Assembly: GCA_963703385.1 (NCBI GenBank)
Contig: OY969816.1
Span: 1,364,001-1,428,000 of the forward strand
DNA length: 64,000 bases
Source of the DNA: Rhodoblastus sp963703385
Lineage (GTDB): Bacteria; Pseudomonadota; Alphaproteobacteria; Rhizobiales; Beijerinckiaceae
Reading direction: 5' to 3'
Shown: in pieces, positions 1-8,596 of the stretch
How positions within the stretch are numbered: the stretch's first letter is position 1
Layout of the letters: each line of letters begins with the position of its first letter
The notes under the pieces: generated by a model
What the model was told of the DNA's origin: nothing
The model's database searches: none
What the model saw: only the letters and a program-made list of their open reading frames with translations
Program-made: the position numbers and the translations under genes

Positions 1-1841
1 GCGGCGGCGACATAGGCCGCAGCGATCAAGGCGCTGTAATGCGGCCAGATGTCGCGCTGGCTTTGGGGGTCGGCGCGCATCCGCGCCGCCGATTCGCCGA
101 GCGCCGAAAAACCTTCCATCAGCTCCTTGCGCGCCAGACGGTAGTCCTGCTCCGAAGCGTCCCAGCGCAGGGCGCGGTCGGCATAGACGGCGAGAGCGCG
201 CAGAAAACCCTTGGCGAGACCCGGCGCGCTGTGGCGCTCCCAATGCGGCAGCACGAATGCGAACAGGAAGGCGACGCCCGCGCCAACGACGGTGTCGACA
301 AGACGCGCCGCGACCAGGGGCGCTTGCGTTGGCGCCAGCAGATGCAGGCCGAGCAGCGCCATGATCGAGGCGGCGAAGGAGGTCAGGCGGTAGTCGATCT
401 TGACATAGGCGTGGGCGACGGCGACCGCCAGAAGCTGCGCCGCGAGCAGCAGGCCCGGCGAGCCGATCCATAAAAGCGCGCCGGCCGCGCCGCAGCCCAG
501 TAACGTGCCAACCAGCCTCTGGTCGCGGCGCTGCCGGGTCGCGGCGTAGCTCGCGCGCATGATCACCGCGATGGTCAGCAGAATCCAGTTGCCGTGCTCC
601 AGCGCCGGAACCGTCTCGGTCAGGGCGTAGCCGCAGCCAAGCGCCAGCGACAGCCGCACCGCGTGGCGGAACACCGGCGAGGACAGGCGCAACGCCCGCC
701 GGATCGGGGCGAGAGAGACCCGCAGCGGCGGCGCGAAGGCGCGCATGTCCACGCCGGCCAGGGCTTTGGCGGCGGTCTCCTCGCTCGCCAGCAGCGCCGG
801 AAGGCCGGCGAGCTTGGACAAGGCCAAACCGACGCGCGCCCGGGTGAGCCGCGCGGCGCGCAAAATTTCCGGATCGGCGCCTTGCGCCTCCAAGGTCGCG
901 ATGGTTGCGGAAAATCGGTCCAGCTCCGCCATACGATCGGGGAAGGACAGGCTTTCGCCGCTCACAACCAGATCGAGCGCCAAAGCATCGAGGTCGTGCG
1001 CCGTTTCGCGCAGCAGAAGTTTCATTTGCGCCGCCGGAGAGACGCCAGCGCCAAAGCCATGCGCCAGCCGCAACGGCGAATGGTCGGCCAGAGTCGAAAC
1101 CACGCCGTCGAAGGCGTCGAGCACGGCGGCGAGCGCGGCGATCAGGCGCATCGCCTCGGCGCGGTCGGAAGCGGAAACGATCAGGCTGCGGGCGGTCTGG
1201 AGATGGTCGGCGAAGGACGCCTGCTGTTCGACCACTTTCAGGCAGACCTCGCCCTCGTCGGCGTCGCTGCGGTAAAAGCCGGCGATGCGGCGCAAGAACG
1301 AGGCGAATTCGCGCAGAACTTCGGCAAGAGTGATGCGCCGGCCCGAGGCGTCGGAGATTCGGGTCAGCGCCAGCGCCACGGGAATGTAAAGCCCGCCGCC
1401 GAAGGTCGCCATGGCCGCGTAATTCACCCGGCCGGCGAGCGTGATGGCGGGCGCGCCGAGGGTGAAAACCATCGAAATCAGGGTGAGTACGGAAAGCGGG
1501 ATCGCCCAGCGCCCGAGCGCGATCAGGAGGCCCGCGCCAAAGCCCGTCACCATAACGACTGCGCCCTCCGCGAGCGGCGTCCCGCCGGCGAAAGCCGTGG
1601 CGAAAGCCGCGACCGAGGCGGAGGCCCAGGCCAAAGGCAGGATGCGCAATTTGGCGGAAAAGGGCATGGAAATGTCGGCGATCGAAACGCACAGGGCGCC
1701 GAGCGCCGCCGCCATGCCCGGCGCAAAGCCGAACAGGGCGATCGAGGCGAGCGCGACGGCCAATACCGAAAGCGCGACCGCGACGCCATTGAGGATGTGA
1801 TGGCCGAAAAAATACTTCAGAAATTTCGGTTTTACGCGCAT
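1..1841 (-). CDS. FUSC family membrane protein, C-terminus cut by window edge
   Basis: The minus-strand frame is open from ATG at 1841 to the window edge, giving at least 613 codons. It begins MRVKPKFLKYFFGHH and continues with an alanine/leucine/glycine-rich hydrophobic array typical of the fusaric-acid-resistance/YccS-type (FUSC) inner-membrane proteins. A charged, helical soluble middle follows, and a second hydrophobic array (about 1-550) matches the usual TM-soluble-TM FUSC layout. The family is linked to efflux of aromatic acids, but the substrate here is unknown. The start lies 13 bases past the aroQ stop on the same strand, with a GTGAGG ribosome site, so it may be cotranscribed with aroQ. 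The C-terminal end is missing. Confidence 0.8.
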   Translation of the reverse strand, partial: MRVKPKFLKYFFGHHILNGVAVALSVLAVALASIALFGFAPGMAAALGALCVSIADISMPFSAKLRILPLAWASASVAAFATAFAGGTPLAEGAVVMVTGFGAGLLIALGRWAIPLSVLTLISMVFTLGAPAITLAGRVNYAAMATFGGGLYIPVALALTRISDASGRRITLAEVLREFASFLRRIAGFYRSDADEGEVCLKVVEQQASFADHLQTARSLIVSASDRAEAMRLIAALAAVLDAFDGVVSTLADHSPLRLAHGFGAGVSPAAQMKLLLRETAHDLDALALDLVVSGESLSFPDRMAELDRFSATIATLEAQGADPEILRAARLTRARVGLALSKLAGLPALLASEETAAKALAGVDMRAFAPPLRVSLAPIRRALRLSSPVFRHAVRLSLALGCGYALTETVPALEHGNWILLTIAVIMRASYAATRQRRDQRLVGTLLGCGAAGALLWIGSPGLLLAAQLLAVAVAHAYVKIDYRLTSFAASIMALLGLHLLAPTQAPLVAARLVDTVVGAGVAFLFAFVLPHWERHSAPGLAKGFLRALAVYADRALRWDASEQDYRLARKELMEGFSALGESAARMRADPQSQRDIWPHYSALIAAAYVAA

Positions 1842-1854
1842 CGGCGCAAAAGCC

Positions 1855-2301
1855 TCACCCCTTGGCGTCGATCAGGCGGGCCAAGCGCAGCAGCGCGAGT
1901 TCATAGCCCTGAACGCCGCAGCCGGCGATGACGCCCTCGGCGCGGCGCGAAACGAAGGAATGATGGCGGAATTCCTCGCGCTGGTGGATGTTGGAAATAT
2001 GGACCTCGATCACCGGCCCGTCAAAGGCGTTGAGGGCGTCGAGCAAAGCGATCGACGTATGGGTGAAGGCGCCGGGATTGATGACAATGCCGCCTGCCCG
2101 GCCCCGCGCCTCGTGAATCCAGTCGATCAGCTCATATTCGCGATTGCTCTGATGGAAATGGACTTCCAGTTTCAATTCCAGCGCCAGCGCGTGGCAGGCG
2201 CGCTCGACGTCGGCGAGCGTCTCGGCGCCGTAAATCTGCGGCTCGCGCTGGCCGAGCAGGTTGAGATTGGGGCCGTTCAAAATTGTGACGAGGCGGCTCA
2301 T
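1855..2301 (-). CDS. aroQ: 3-dehydroquinate dehydratase, type II
   Basis: A 148-residue protein, the usual length of the small type II dehydroquinases. It converts 3-dehydroquinate to 3-dehydroshikimate in the cytosolic shikimate pathway. The N-terminal signature ILNGPNLNLLGQREPQIYG carries the catalytic loop with its tyrosine. Further on are the FHQSNREYELIDWIHEA segment, the GGIVINPGAFTHTSIALLDA segment and the EVHISNIHQREEFRHHSFVS segment with the catalytic histidine. In many bacteria aroQ sits directly before accB; here it is separate, followed by the FUSC gene on the same strand and diverging from moeA. Confidence 0.96.
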   Translation of the reverse strand: MSRLVTILNGPNLNLLGQREPQIYGAETLADVERACHALALELKLEVHFHQSNREYELIDWIHEARGRAGGIVINPGAFTHTSIALLDALNAFDGPVIEVHISNIHQREEFRHHSFVSRRAEGVIAGCGVQGYELALLRLARLIDAKG

Positions 2302-2501
2302 CCGGGCGTCCCTTTCGCGCGCAAGATTTCGCGGCGAATCCCAGCCGCCGCCGCGCCGAATTTAGGCGTTTTTGCGGAAAAAAGCCAAAGGCGGGTTCGG
2401 CGGCGCGATTTGGACGCCCTCTGGACGCGCCTTGGATTTGCGTGCGATCTGGCGACGACGCAAAAAGCGCGTCAAAGCCAAAATTTCGGGACGCTCCCGC
2501 C

Positions 2502-3716
2502 ATGAGTGACAAAAAGCCGATGCTGTCCGTCGACGACGCCCTCGCCGCCATCCTCGCCGGCGTGGCGCCGCTGGAGAGCGAAGATGTTCCGCTTGCCGCC
2601 TGCTTTGGACGGACCCTGGCGCGCGACATCGTCGCGCGCCGCACCCAGCCGCCCAGTGCGCTTTCGGCCATGGACGGCTACGCGCTGCGCGCGGCCGACG
2701 CCGCCGGACCGTTGAGGATCGTCGGCGAATCCGCGGCGGGAAGCGGCTTTGACGGCGTCTGCGGCGCCGGCGACACGGTGCGGATTTTCACCGGCGCGCC
2801 TGTTCCCCAAGGCGCCGACGCCGTGCTGATCCAGGAAGAGGCCGAGCGCGACGGCGACCGGCTTTTGGTCAAGGGGCCGGTCAAGGCGGGCGACAATATC
2901 CGCGACGCCGGAGTCGATTTCACCGCAGGCGCGATCGTGCTGCGCGCCGGGCGGCGTCTCAGCCCCGCCGATGTCGCGCTCGCCGCCTCGGCGGACCACC
3001 CGACCTTGCCGCTGGCGCGAAAGCCGCGCGTCGCGGTGCTCTCCACCGGCGATGAACTGGTTCCGCCCGGCGCCCCGCGCGGGCCGGATCAGATTGTGGC
3101 GTCCAATTCCTACGCCGTTCTGGGGCTGATCGCGGCCTGCGGCGGCGAACCGCTCGACCTCGGCGTCGTCAGTGACCGCCTCGACCGGATCGAAGCGGCG
3201 ATCCAGCGCGCGCGAGCCGAAAAAGCCGATATTCTCGTCACCATTGGCGGCGCCTCCGTGGGCGACCGCGACCTGGTGCGCGGCGCTCTGGCCCGCGAGG
3301 GCATGGAACTGAGTTTTTGGAAGGTCAGGATGAAGCCGGGCAAGCCCCTGATCCACGGCCATATCGGCCCCATGCGCGTACTCGGTCTGCCGGGCAATCC
3401 GACCTCGGCCTCGGTGTGCGGCCATCTGTTCCTCAAGCCGTTGATCCGGCGCTTGAGCGGCGACCCGCTGGCGGGGGCCGAAAAATCGGAGCCCGCGCTG
3501 GCCGGCGCCGCCCTGCCGCCGGGCGGTTCGCGTCGCGAATTTTTGCGCGCCCGCCTGACCCAGGACGCGGAGGGCCGCCTGGTGGCGACCGCGCATAAAA
3601 ATCAGGATTCCTCGCTTAGCTCGGTGCTGGCTTATTCGCAGGCCCTGATCGTGCGCGCCGAAAACGCCCCGCCCGCCCCCGCCGGAACGCCCGTCCGCGT
3701 CATCCGTCTCGATTGA
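2502..3716 (+). CDS. moeA: Molybdopterin molybdotransferase MoeA
   Basis: A 404-residue protein of normal MoeA length that inserts molybdate into adenylated molybdopterin in molybdenum cofactor synthesis. Domain order fits the family: an N-terminal part with SAMDGYALRAAD, the IFTGAPVPQGADAV segment, then the MoaB/MogA-like molybdopterin-binding domain with VLSTGDELVPPG (around residue 185) and TIGGASVGDRDLV (around 247), and the C-terminal beta domain. I chose the ATG at 2502 (MSDKKPMLSV) over an in-frame start 60 bases upstream because the extra residues are not MoeA-like. It is divergent from aroQ and no other moa/mob gene adjoins it. Confidence 0.95.
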   Translation: MSDKKPMLSVDDALAAILAGVAPLESEDVPLAACFGRTLARDIVARRTQPPSALSAMDGYALRAADAAGPLRIVGESAAGSGFDGVCGAGDTVRIFTGAPVPQGADAVLIQEEAERDGDRLLVKGPVKAGDNIRDAGVDFTAGAIVLRAGRRLSPADVALAASADHPTLPLARKPRVAVLSTGDELVPPGAPRGPDQIVASNSYAVLGLIAACGGEPLDLGVVSDRLDRIEAAIQRARAEKADILVTIGGASVGDRDLVRGALAREGMELSFWKVRMKPGKPLIHGHIGPMRVLGLPGNPTSASVCGHLFLKPLIRRLSGDPLAGAEKSEPALAGAALPPGGSRREFLRARLTQDAEGRLVATAHKNQDSSLSSVLAYSQALIVRAENAPPAPAGTPVRVIRLD

Positions 3717-3813
3717 TGTGGGAAACCAATGGAAAGGGGCGACGCGGGCCTGTCCTTGGACCCCGTCGCCCCCGCGCCCTCTCCGCCGTGTCTCGCGGTT
3801 CAGAGAAGGAATT

Positions 3814-3940
3814 CTAGTCCATTTTCAAGTTTCATGGAAACATGAAAATGGTCTAACTTCTTGTTTTAACGCGTATTCGCTAACGCGGCCCTTCGGGTCT
3901 TAACGCGAACCGGGTTCCACTTCGCTTGAAAACGCTCTAA
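3814..3940. repeat. Dispersed palindromic intergenic repeat, family 1, copy A
   Basis: The reverse complement of this stretch matches 12783-12887 almost base for base, except for about 22 extra bases in the middle here (near 3876-3903). Both copies end in a long hairpin whose 14-bp arms read CTAGACCATTTTCA (one mismatch here) around an inner GTTTC/GAAAC stem. The two copies face opposite ways. In this copy the outer end supplies the TAG stop codon of the LytM lipoprotein gene. Similar mosaic elements are common between genes in Hyphomicrobiales; I infer an inactive or miniature mobile repeat. Confidence 0.85.
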
Positions 3941-5391
3941 AGCCCCGCCAGATATTTGGAGGGATCGACCGGCTTCGAGCCCTTGCGCAGTTCGAAATGG
4001 AGCTGGGGCGAGGAGACGTCGCCGCTCTGGCCGGACAAAGCGATGGTCTGGCCGCGCCGGACGGTCTGGCCGCGCTTGACGTCCAGCGAGCCGTTATTGG
4101 CGTAAGCCGAGACGAAGCCGTTGGGATGGCGGATCAGCACGAGATTGCCATAGCCCTTGAGCTCGCTGCCGGCATAGACGACGGTGCCGTTTTCCGCCGC
4201 CTTGACCTGCGTGCCCTCCGGCACCGCGATATTGATGCCGTCGTTGCCGCCCGAGCCAAAACCCTGGATCACGCGACCGCGCGCCGGCCAGCGGAATTCC
4301 GGACTGGCCGAATCGGAAGACGCCGACATGGCCGGAGGCGGCAGGCTCGCCGTGGCGCTCGCGTCGTTCTTGACGATCGGCATGTTGTCGACCGGGGCGG
4401 TCGCAGCGCTATGGACGAGTTTGGCGGGAGCGGCGGGCGGTGCGGCTTGTCCGGCCGCGGCGACGTGGCTTTTTTCCTTTTTCGCCTTGAGCTGGGCGAG
4501 ACGAACCGCCTTGTCCTGCGCGGCTTTCTCATGGATGGCCTTCTGCTCGGCGACCCGAGCGGCCTGCCTGGCCTTGCGGGCGTCGGCGGGGGACAGGGCC
4601 TCGGCGCGGGCGGGCTGTTGGCCTTCACTCCAGCGCAGATGTTCGCCTTTCTTGGCCTGGGCGAGCTCCTCGCCGACCAGCGAACGCGAGGCCATGCGCT
4701 GATTTTCGGCCGGCGTGGCCCGCTCGCGCGCTTGACGCGCCACCGGCGCGGGCGCCGCCGCCGCGACCCGCCCGCCCTTGGCCCGATAGACGGGAATGGT
4801 CAGCCGGGAGCCGGGCGCCAGACGGGCATGGGGCGGATAGCCGTTGAGCGTGAGCAGGGTCGCGACCGGCACGCCATAGCGCTGGGCGATGAGATCGGCG
4901 TTTTCGCCCTGGGCGACGACGATCGGCGTGCCGCCGTCGGCGGTCCAGCCGCCGAGGGAATTCGGGTTGCCGCGCAGCGCGTAGGTTGGATGCGGCGCCG
5001 GCGCCGACAATGGAGCGGGCGCTGAAAAAGTCGCGACCGGAGCCGCCGGCGCGAGGGGCGCGCTGGCGATCGGCTCGGGCGGAACGGGATGATTATATTG
5101 CGGCGCGCGATAGGCCGCGGCGTCCCTGGACTGAGGCCGGGCCGGCGCCGGCTGGGAATCGAACGGCCGGAACGTGTCCGAAAAAAAGTTCGAGACCTTC
5201 GTCATGGGCGACGGCGCGGAATTGATCGAGCCTGTCGGCGTTCGATCGACGCGGGGATTGGAACTGGCGTATGGCGTTCCCAACGAATTGCCGAACTGGC
5301 CGGTCTCGGAACATCCGCCCAAAAGGATTGTGGCCACGCCGATCAGGGCCACCCGGAACGCGCCTCCGGAAATCTTATCCCCAGCACTCAT
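3937..5391 (-). CDS. Lipoprotein with LysM and degenerate LytM (M23) domains, NlpD-like
   Basis: A 484-residue protein from ATG 5391, which places a lipobox (ILLGGC, Cys about residue 27) behind a normal lipoprotein signal; a longer start at 5427 would put a basic stretch in front. A LysM domain (about 160-205, GENADLIAQRYGVPVATLL) should bind peptidoglycan. An Ala/Lys-rich, probably coiled linker follows, then a C-terminal M23 fold (about 385-480). The zinc-ligand motifs are degenerate: the HxxxD site reads NDGIN, and the YAHL site reads YANN; only the LHFEL part is intact. By analogy with NlpD/EnvC/DipM it is probably an amidase activator, not a peptidase. It is the last gene of the tat-serS-surE-pcm operon. 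Confidence 0.88.
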   Translation of the reverse strand: MSAGDKISGGAFRVALIGVATILLGGCSETGQFGNSLGTPYASSNPRVDRTPTGSINSAPSPMTKVSNFFSDTFRPFDSQPAPARPQSRDAAAYRAPQYNHPVPPEPIASAPLAPAAPVATFSAPAPLSAPAPHPTYALRGNPNSLGGWTADGGTPIVVAQGENADLIAQRYGVPVATLLTLNGYPPHARLAPGSRLTIPVYRAKGGRVAAAAPAPVARQARERATPAENQRMASRSLVGEELAQAKKGEHLRWSEGQQPARAEALSPADARKARQAARVAEQKAIHEKAAQDKAVRLAQLKAKKEKSHVAAAGQAAPPAAPAKLVHSAATAPVDNMPIVKNDASATASLPPPAMSASSDSASPEFRWPARGRVIQGFGSGGNDGINIAVPEGTQVKAAENGTVVYAGSELKGYGNLVLIRHPNGFVSAYANNGSLDVKRGQTVRRGQTIALSGQSGDVSSPQLHFELRKGSKPVDPSKYLAGL

Positions 5392-5507
5392 CACGCATCC
5401 CACCCACGCTTTAACCAATAGACGCAATCTAAGCGCAGGGCGGTTAAAGGAGCGTTTAAGATGAATCCTTATTCAGCAAATCCGCGGTCGAATGCAATTC
5501 GTTACAC

Positions 5508-6194
5508 TTAACGATCGCTGAACACGCCGCGCAGCAGGCGTTGCGCCCGCCAGGCGCCAAGAACGCGCTCGTCGACGGCGCCGGAGGCTAAGCGGTCGAA
5601 GCGGACCAGTTCGCAAGGCCCCTCCCCGGCGCGGCGGCGCGGGCCGACCAGAACCCCGCCTTCCGCGAGGGCGCCCGCGATCGCGGCGGGAATCTCCTCC
5701 AAGGCGCCGTGGACGAGGATGCGGTCGAACAGGCCGTAGGACGGGGAAATCTCGAAACCGTCGGCCCAGATCACCGCGACATTGGCGACTCCCAGCCGCT
5801 CCAGCCGCGCGCGCGCGTCCAGCGCGAGACGCTCGAAACAATCGACGCTGACCACCTCGCGGCCAAGCATCGCCAGGACCTTGGCCGAAAAGCCGGAGCC
5901 AGCGCCGATTTCGAGAATCCGGCTGCCGGGCCGGGGGTCGAGCGCCGCAATCATCCGCGCCAGCGCGGACGGCGATTCCATGGTCTGGCCAAAGGGCAAG
6001 GGAACGGCGACATCGCGCAAGGCGAGATCGGCGAAGGCCGGGCCGACGAAATTTTCGCGCGGCGCCGCCTCGATCGCCCGCAGCAGCGCCAGATCCACGT
6101 CGCCCCGCGCGCGCAGCCGCATCAAAAGCTGGGCCTTGGCCTCCGCCCGCGCCGAAGCCGTGATCGATGGCAAGGTTTTGGCCGCCGGCGCCAT
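5508..6194 (-). CDS. pcm: Protein-L-isoaspartate O-methyltransferase
   Basis: A 228-residue class I SAM-dependent methyltransferase. PCM repairs isoaspartyl residues in aged proteins by methylating them. Visible family features are the N-terminal MRARGDVDLALLRAIEAAPR-like helix, VPLPFGQTMESPSALARM (the substrate loop, with Q-T in place of the common Q-T-I-S-Q-P pattern), and the SAM motif ILEIGAGSGFSAKVLA. It starts 7 bases after the surE stop, the usual surE-pcm order. The product is a little longer than E. coli Pcm, as is normal in alphaproteobacteria. Confidence 0.93.
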   Translation of the reverse strand: MAPAAKTLPSITASARAEAKAQLLMRLRARGDVDLALLRAIEAAPRENFVGPAFADLALRDVAVPLPFGQTMESPSALARMIAALDPRPGSRILEIGAGSGFSAKVLAMLGREVVSVDCFERLALDARARLERLGVANVAVIWADGFEISPSYGLFDRILVHGALEEIPAAIAGALAEGGVLVGPRRRAGEGPCELVRFDRLASGAVDERVLGAWRAQRLLRGVFSDR

Positions 6195-6201
6195 CGCGAT
6201 T

Positions 6202-6954
6202 TCAGCCGAAAGCGCCGGCGAAATGGGCGAGCGCCGGATCGTCGGTCAGGTCGAGCCGCAGCGGCGTCACCGAAATGCGATTCTGCGCCACGGCCTCCAG
6301 ATCGGTGCCTTCGCCCGCCTTGAATCGCGGCCGCTCGAAGGCGATCCAGTAATAGGGATTGCCGCGCCCGTCGAACCGCGCCTCGATCTTCATCAGCTCC
6401 TGCTCGCGCCGTCCCTGCCGCGTCAGGGTCACGCCCTGCACAGCCGAAGGCTCGCAAGCCGGAAAATTGACATTCATCAGCACGCCGGGCGGAAAACCGC
6501 GCGCCACGATTTTCCGGATCAGCTCCGGCGCGAGCGTCTCGGCGCATTCCCAGGGCGTGCCCACCGGCGAATAGCATTGCGACAGAGCGATCGAGGCCAC
6601 GCCGAGCAATGTCCCTTCCATCGCCCCGGCGATGGTGCCGGAATAGGTCACGTCCTCGGCGACGTTCTGGCCCTTGTTGACGCCGGAAAGGATCAGGTCC
6701 GGCGGCGAATTGATCATCAGCTTGCGCACGCCCATGATGACGCAGTCGGTCGGGGTGCCCTTCACCGCATAATGACGGTCGGTGATCTTGCGCAGGCGCA
6801 ACGGATCGGACAGCGAAAGCGAATGGGCGACGCCCGACTGGTCGCTCTCCGGCGCCACCACCGTCACATCGTCGGAAAGACTCTTCGCAATCCGCTCCAG
6901 CGCTCTGAGCCCAGGCGCGTGAACGCCGTCATCGTTGGTGATGAGAATGCGCAT
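6202..6954 (-). CDS. surE: 5'/3'-nucleotidase SurE
   Basis: A 250-residue protein of standard SurE length. It opens with MRILITNDDGVHAPGL, whose Asp-Asp pair binds the catalytic divalent metal, followed by VVAPESDQSGVAHSLSL and VKGTPTDCVIMG, then DLILSGVNKGQNVAEDVTYSGT, all diagnostic. SurE removes phosphate from nucleoside monophosphates and is linked to stationary-phase survival. It lies between serS and pcm on the same strand, about 90 bases after serS. Confidence 0.96.
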   Translation of the reverse strand: MRILITNDDGVHAPGLRALERIAKSLSDDVTVVAPESDQSGVAHSLSLSDPLRLRKITDRHYAVKGTPTDCVIMGVRKLMINSPPDLILSGVNKGQNVAEDVTYSGTIAGAMEGTLLGVASIALSQCYSPVGTPWECAETLAPELIRKIVARGFPPGVLMNVNFPACEPSAVQGVTLTRQGRREQELMKIEARFDGRGNPYYWIAFERPRFKAGEGTDLEAVAQNRISVTPLRLDLTDDPALAHFAGAFG

Positions 6955-7044
6955 TTTCTTTGCCCGATTCGAAATCAGGACGCCTTATAGCGCGCGCCTC
7001 GCCGGGAAACAGCTTTTTTGGCGCGAGGGCTTTTGCCGCGCCGC

Positions 7045-8568
7045 TCAGGGCTGCGTGATTTTTTCCACGCCACCCATATAGGGCCGCAAGGCCTCCGGCA
7101 CGCTCACCGAGCCGTCCGGGTTCTGGTAATTCTCCAGCACCGCGACCAAAGCGCGGCCGACCGCGACGCCCGAACCGTTGAGGGTGTGGACGAAGCGCGG
7201 CCCCTTGCCCTCGGCCGGTCGATAGCGCGCGCCCATGCGCCGGGCCTGGAAATCGCCGCAGACCGAGCAGGACGAGATTTCGCGATAGCGGTTTTGCCCC
7301 GGCAGCCAGACTTCGATGTCGTAGGTTTTTTGCGAAGCAAAACCCATGTCGCCGGTGCAGAGCGTTACCACACGATAAGGCAACTTAAGGCGCTTCAGCA
7401 CTTCCTCAGCGCACTTCGTTAGGTAATCGTGCTCGGCGAGCGACTGTTCGGGCGTCGTAATCGAGACCAGTTCGACCTTGGTAAACTGGTGCTGGCGAAT
7501 GATACCACGGGTGTCGCGCCCCGCCGCGCCGGCCTCGGCGCGGAAGCAGGCGGTGCCGGCGGTCATGCGTAGCGGCAGCGTGGATTCGTCCAGAATCTGC
7601 TCGCGGACGAGATTGGTCAGCGGCACCTCGGCGGTCGGGATGAGCCATGAACTTTGTGACATACTCCGGACCTCCGCAAAGCCCAGAAATTTCCTCAAGA
7701 TTAGGCTGCCGTTCTCGTTCAAGTTCGAATACGCTTCTTCTTCAGCTTCGCTTATGGCAGCAATTTCGCTTGATATTGCCTTTAGCTCTTTCGGTGTCAG
7801 TGGCCGTGTCAACCACGGTGCGCCAGGAACAGAATCCAAAATGCTGTCTAAGCTGTTGAAGTTGATTTCAGTCGAGGCAAAATATTGATCTTCTCGGAAT
7901 TTGGGCAATTGCGCCGTACCGAACATGGCGTGGTCGCGCACGAGCAGCGGCGGAGCGACTTCCTGAAACCCATGCTCCTCGGTGTGCAGGTCGAGCATGA
8001 ACTGGGCGAGCGCGCGCTCCAGCCGCGCCAGCTTGCCCTTGAGCACCACGAAACGCGCGCCGGACATGCGTGCCGCCGCCTCGAAATCCATCATTCCAAG
8101 GCTTTCGCCGATCTCGAAATGCTCTCGAGGCTTTAAGCCTTCGGGGAAGACCGGCTTGTCGCCAACGCGACGTTCTTCGCGGTTAAAATTCTCGTTGGGA
8201 CCATCAGGAACGATCGGAGCCGGCAGAGGTCGATTGGGGATAGTGGCGAGAAAGTCGTTCAATTTACGATTGGCGTCACGCTCCCTTTTTTCGTGAGAGC
8301 CGATATCCGTTTTAATAATAAGGACGTTGTCTTTGAGGCTCTGCGCGCGAACGGTATCTTTCGTCTTCATTGCCTCGCCAATTGCGCGCGCGTAGGTGTT
8401 CGCCTGCTCACGAAGACTCTGGGCTTCCTTTGTCGCCTTGATACGACCGTCATCTAGTTCGATGAGACTCGCAATTTTCCCATCAGCCTCTATTTCGTCT
8501 GGATTGCGCCGCAAGAGGTCGGCGCGAAAGCCGTCGAGGTCGTCGCGGATCGATTTGATGTCGTGCAT
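7045..8568 (-). CDS. serS: Seryl-tRNA synthetase with an unusual insertion in the catalytic domain
   Basis: 507 residues from ATG 8568 (MHDIKSIRDD), about 75-80 longer than typical bacterial SerRS. The N-terminal tRNA-binding coiled coil (about 1-110) is present, as are motif 2 (FRAEAGAAGRDTRG) and motif 3 (GSGVAVGRALVAVLENYQ). Between the TAQLPKFREDQYF segment (ends near residue 230) and WLIPTAEVPLTN (from 308) lies an extra Ser/Glu/Asn-rich segment of about 65 residues, coded roughly by 7651-7880. I counted G+C of 28/60 at 7681-7740 and 25/60 at 8281-8340, far below the neighbours (43/60 at 9001-9060), so parts look mosaic. The gene lies in the tat operon, 28 bases after tatC. Confidence 0.93.
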   Translation of the reverse strand: MHDIKSIRDDLDGFRADLLRRNPDEIEADGKIASLIELDDGRIKATKEAQSLREQANTYARAIGEAMKTKDTVRAQSLKDNVLIIKTDIGSHEKRERDANRKLNDFLATIPNRPLPAPIVPDGPNENFNREERRVGDKPVFPEGLKPREHFEIGESLGMMDFEAAARMSGARFVVLKGKLARLERALAQFMLDLHTEEHGFQEVAPPLLVRDHAMFGTAQLPKFREDQYFASTEINFNSLDSILDSVPGAPWLTRPLTPKELKAISSEIAAISEAEEEAYSNLNENGSLILRKFLGFAEVRSMSQSSWLIPTAEVPLTNLVREQILDESTLPLRMTAGTACFRAEAGAAGRDTRGIIRQHQFTKVELVSITTPEQSLAEHDYLTKCAEEVLKRLKLPYRVVTLCTGDMGFASQKTYDIEVWLPGQNRYREISSCSVCGDFQARRMGARYRPAEGKGPRFVHTLNGSGVAVGRALVAVLENYQNPDGSVSVPEALRPYMGGVEKITQP

Positions 8569-8596
8569 GAGAGGCTCGTCAGTCCGGGCGCGATTT

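Noticed and set aside
594..1931. A plus-strand open frame of 445 codons at the left edge
   Set aside because: Shadow of the FUSC gene; composition is Arg/Gly/Gln-rich, while the minus frame shows clear membrane segments and runs to the window edge.
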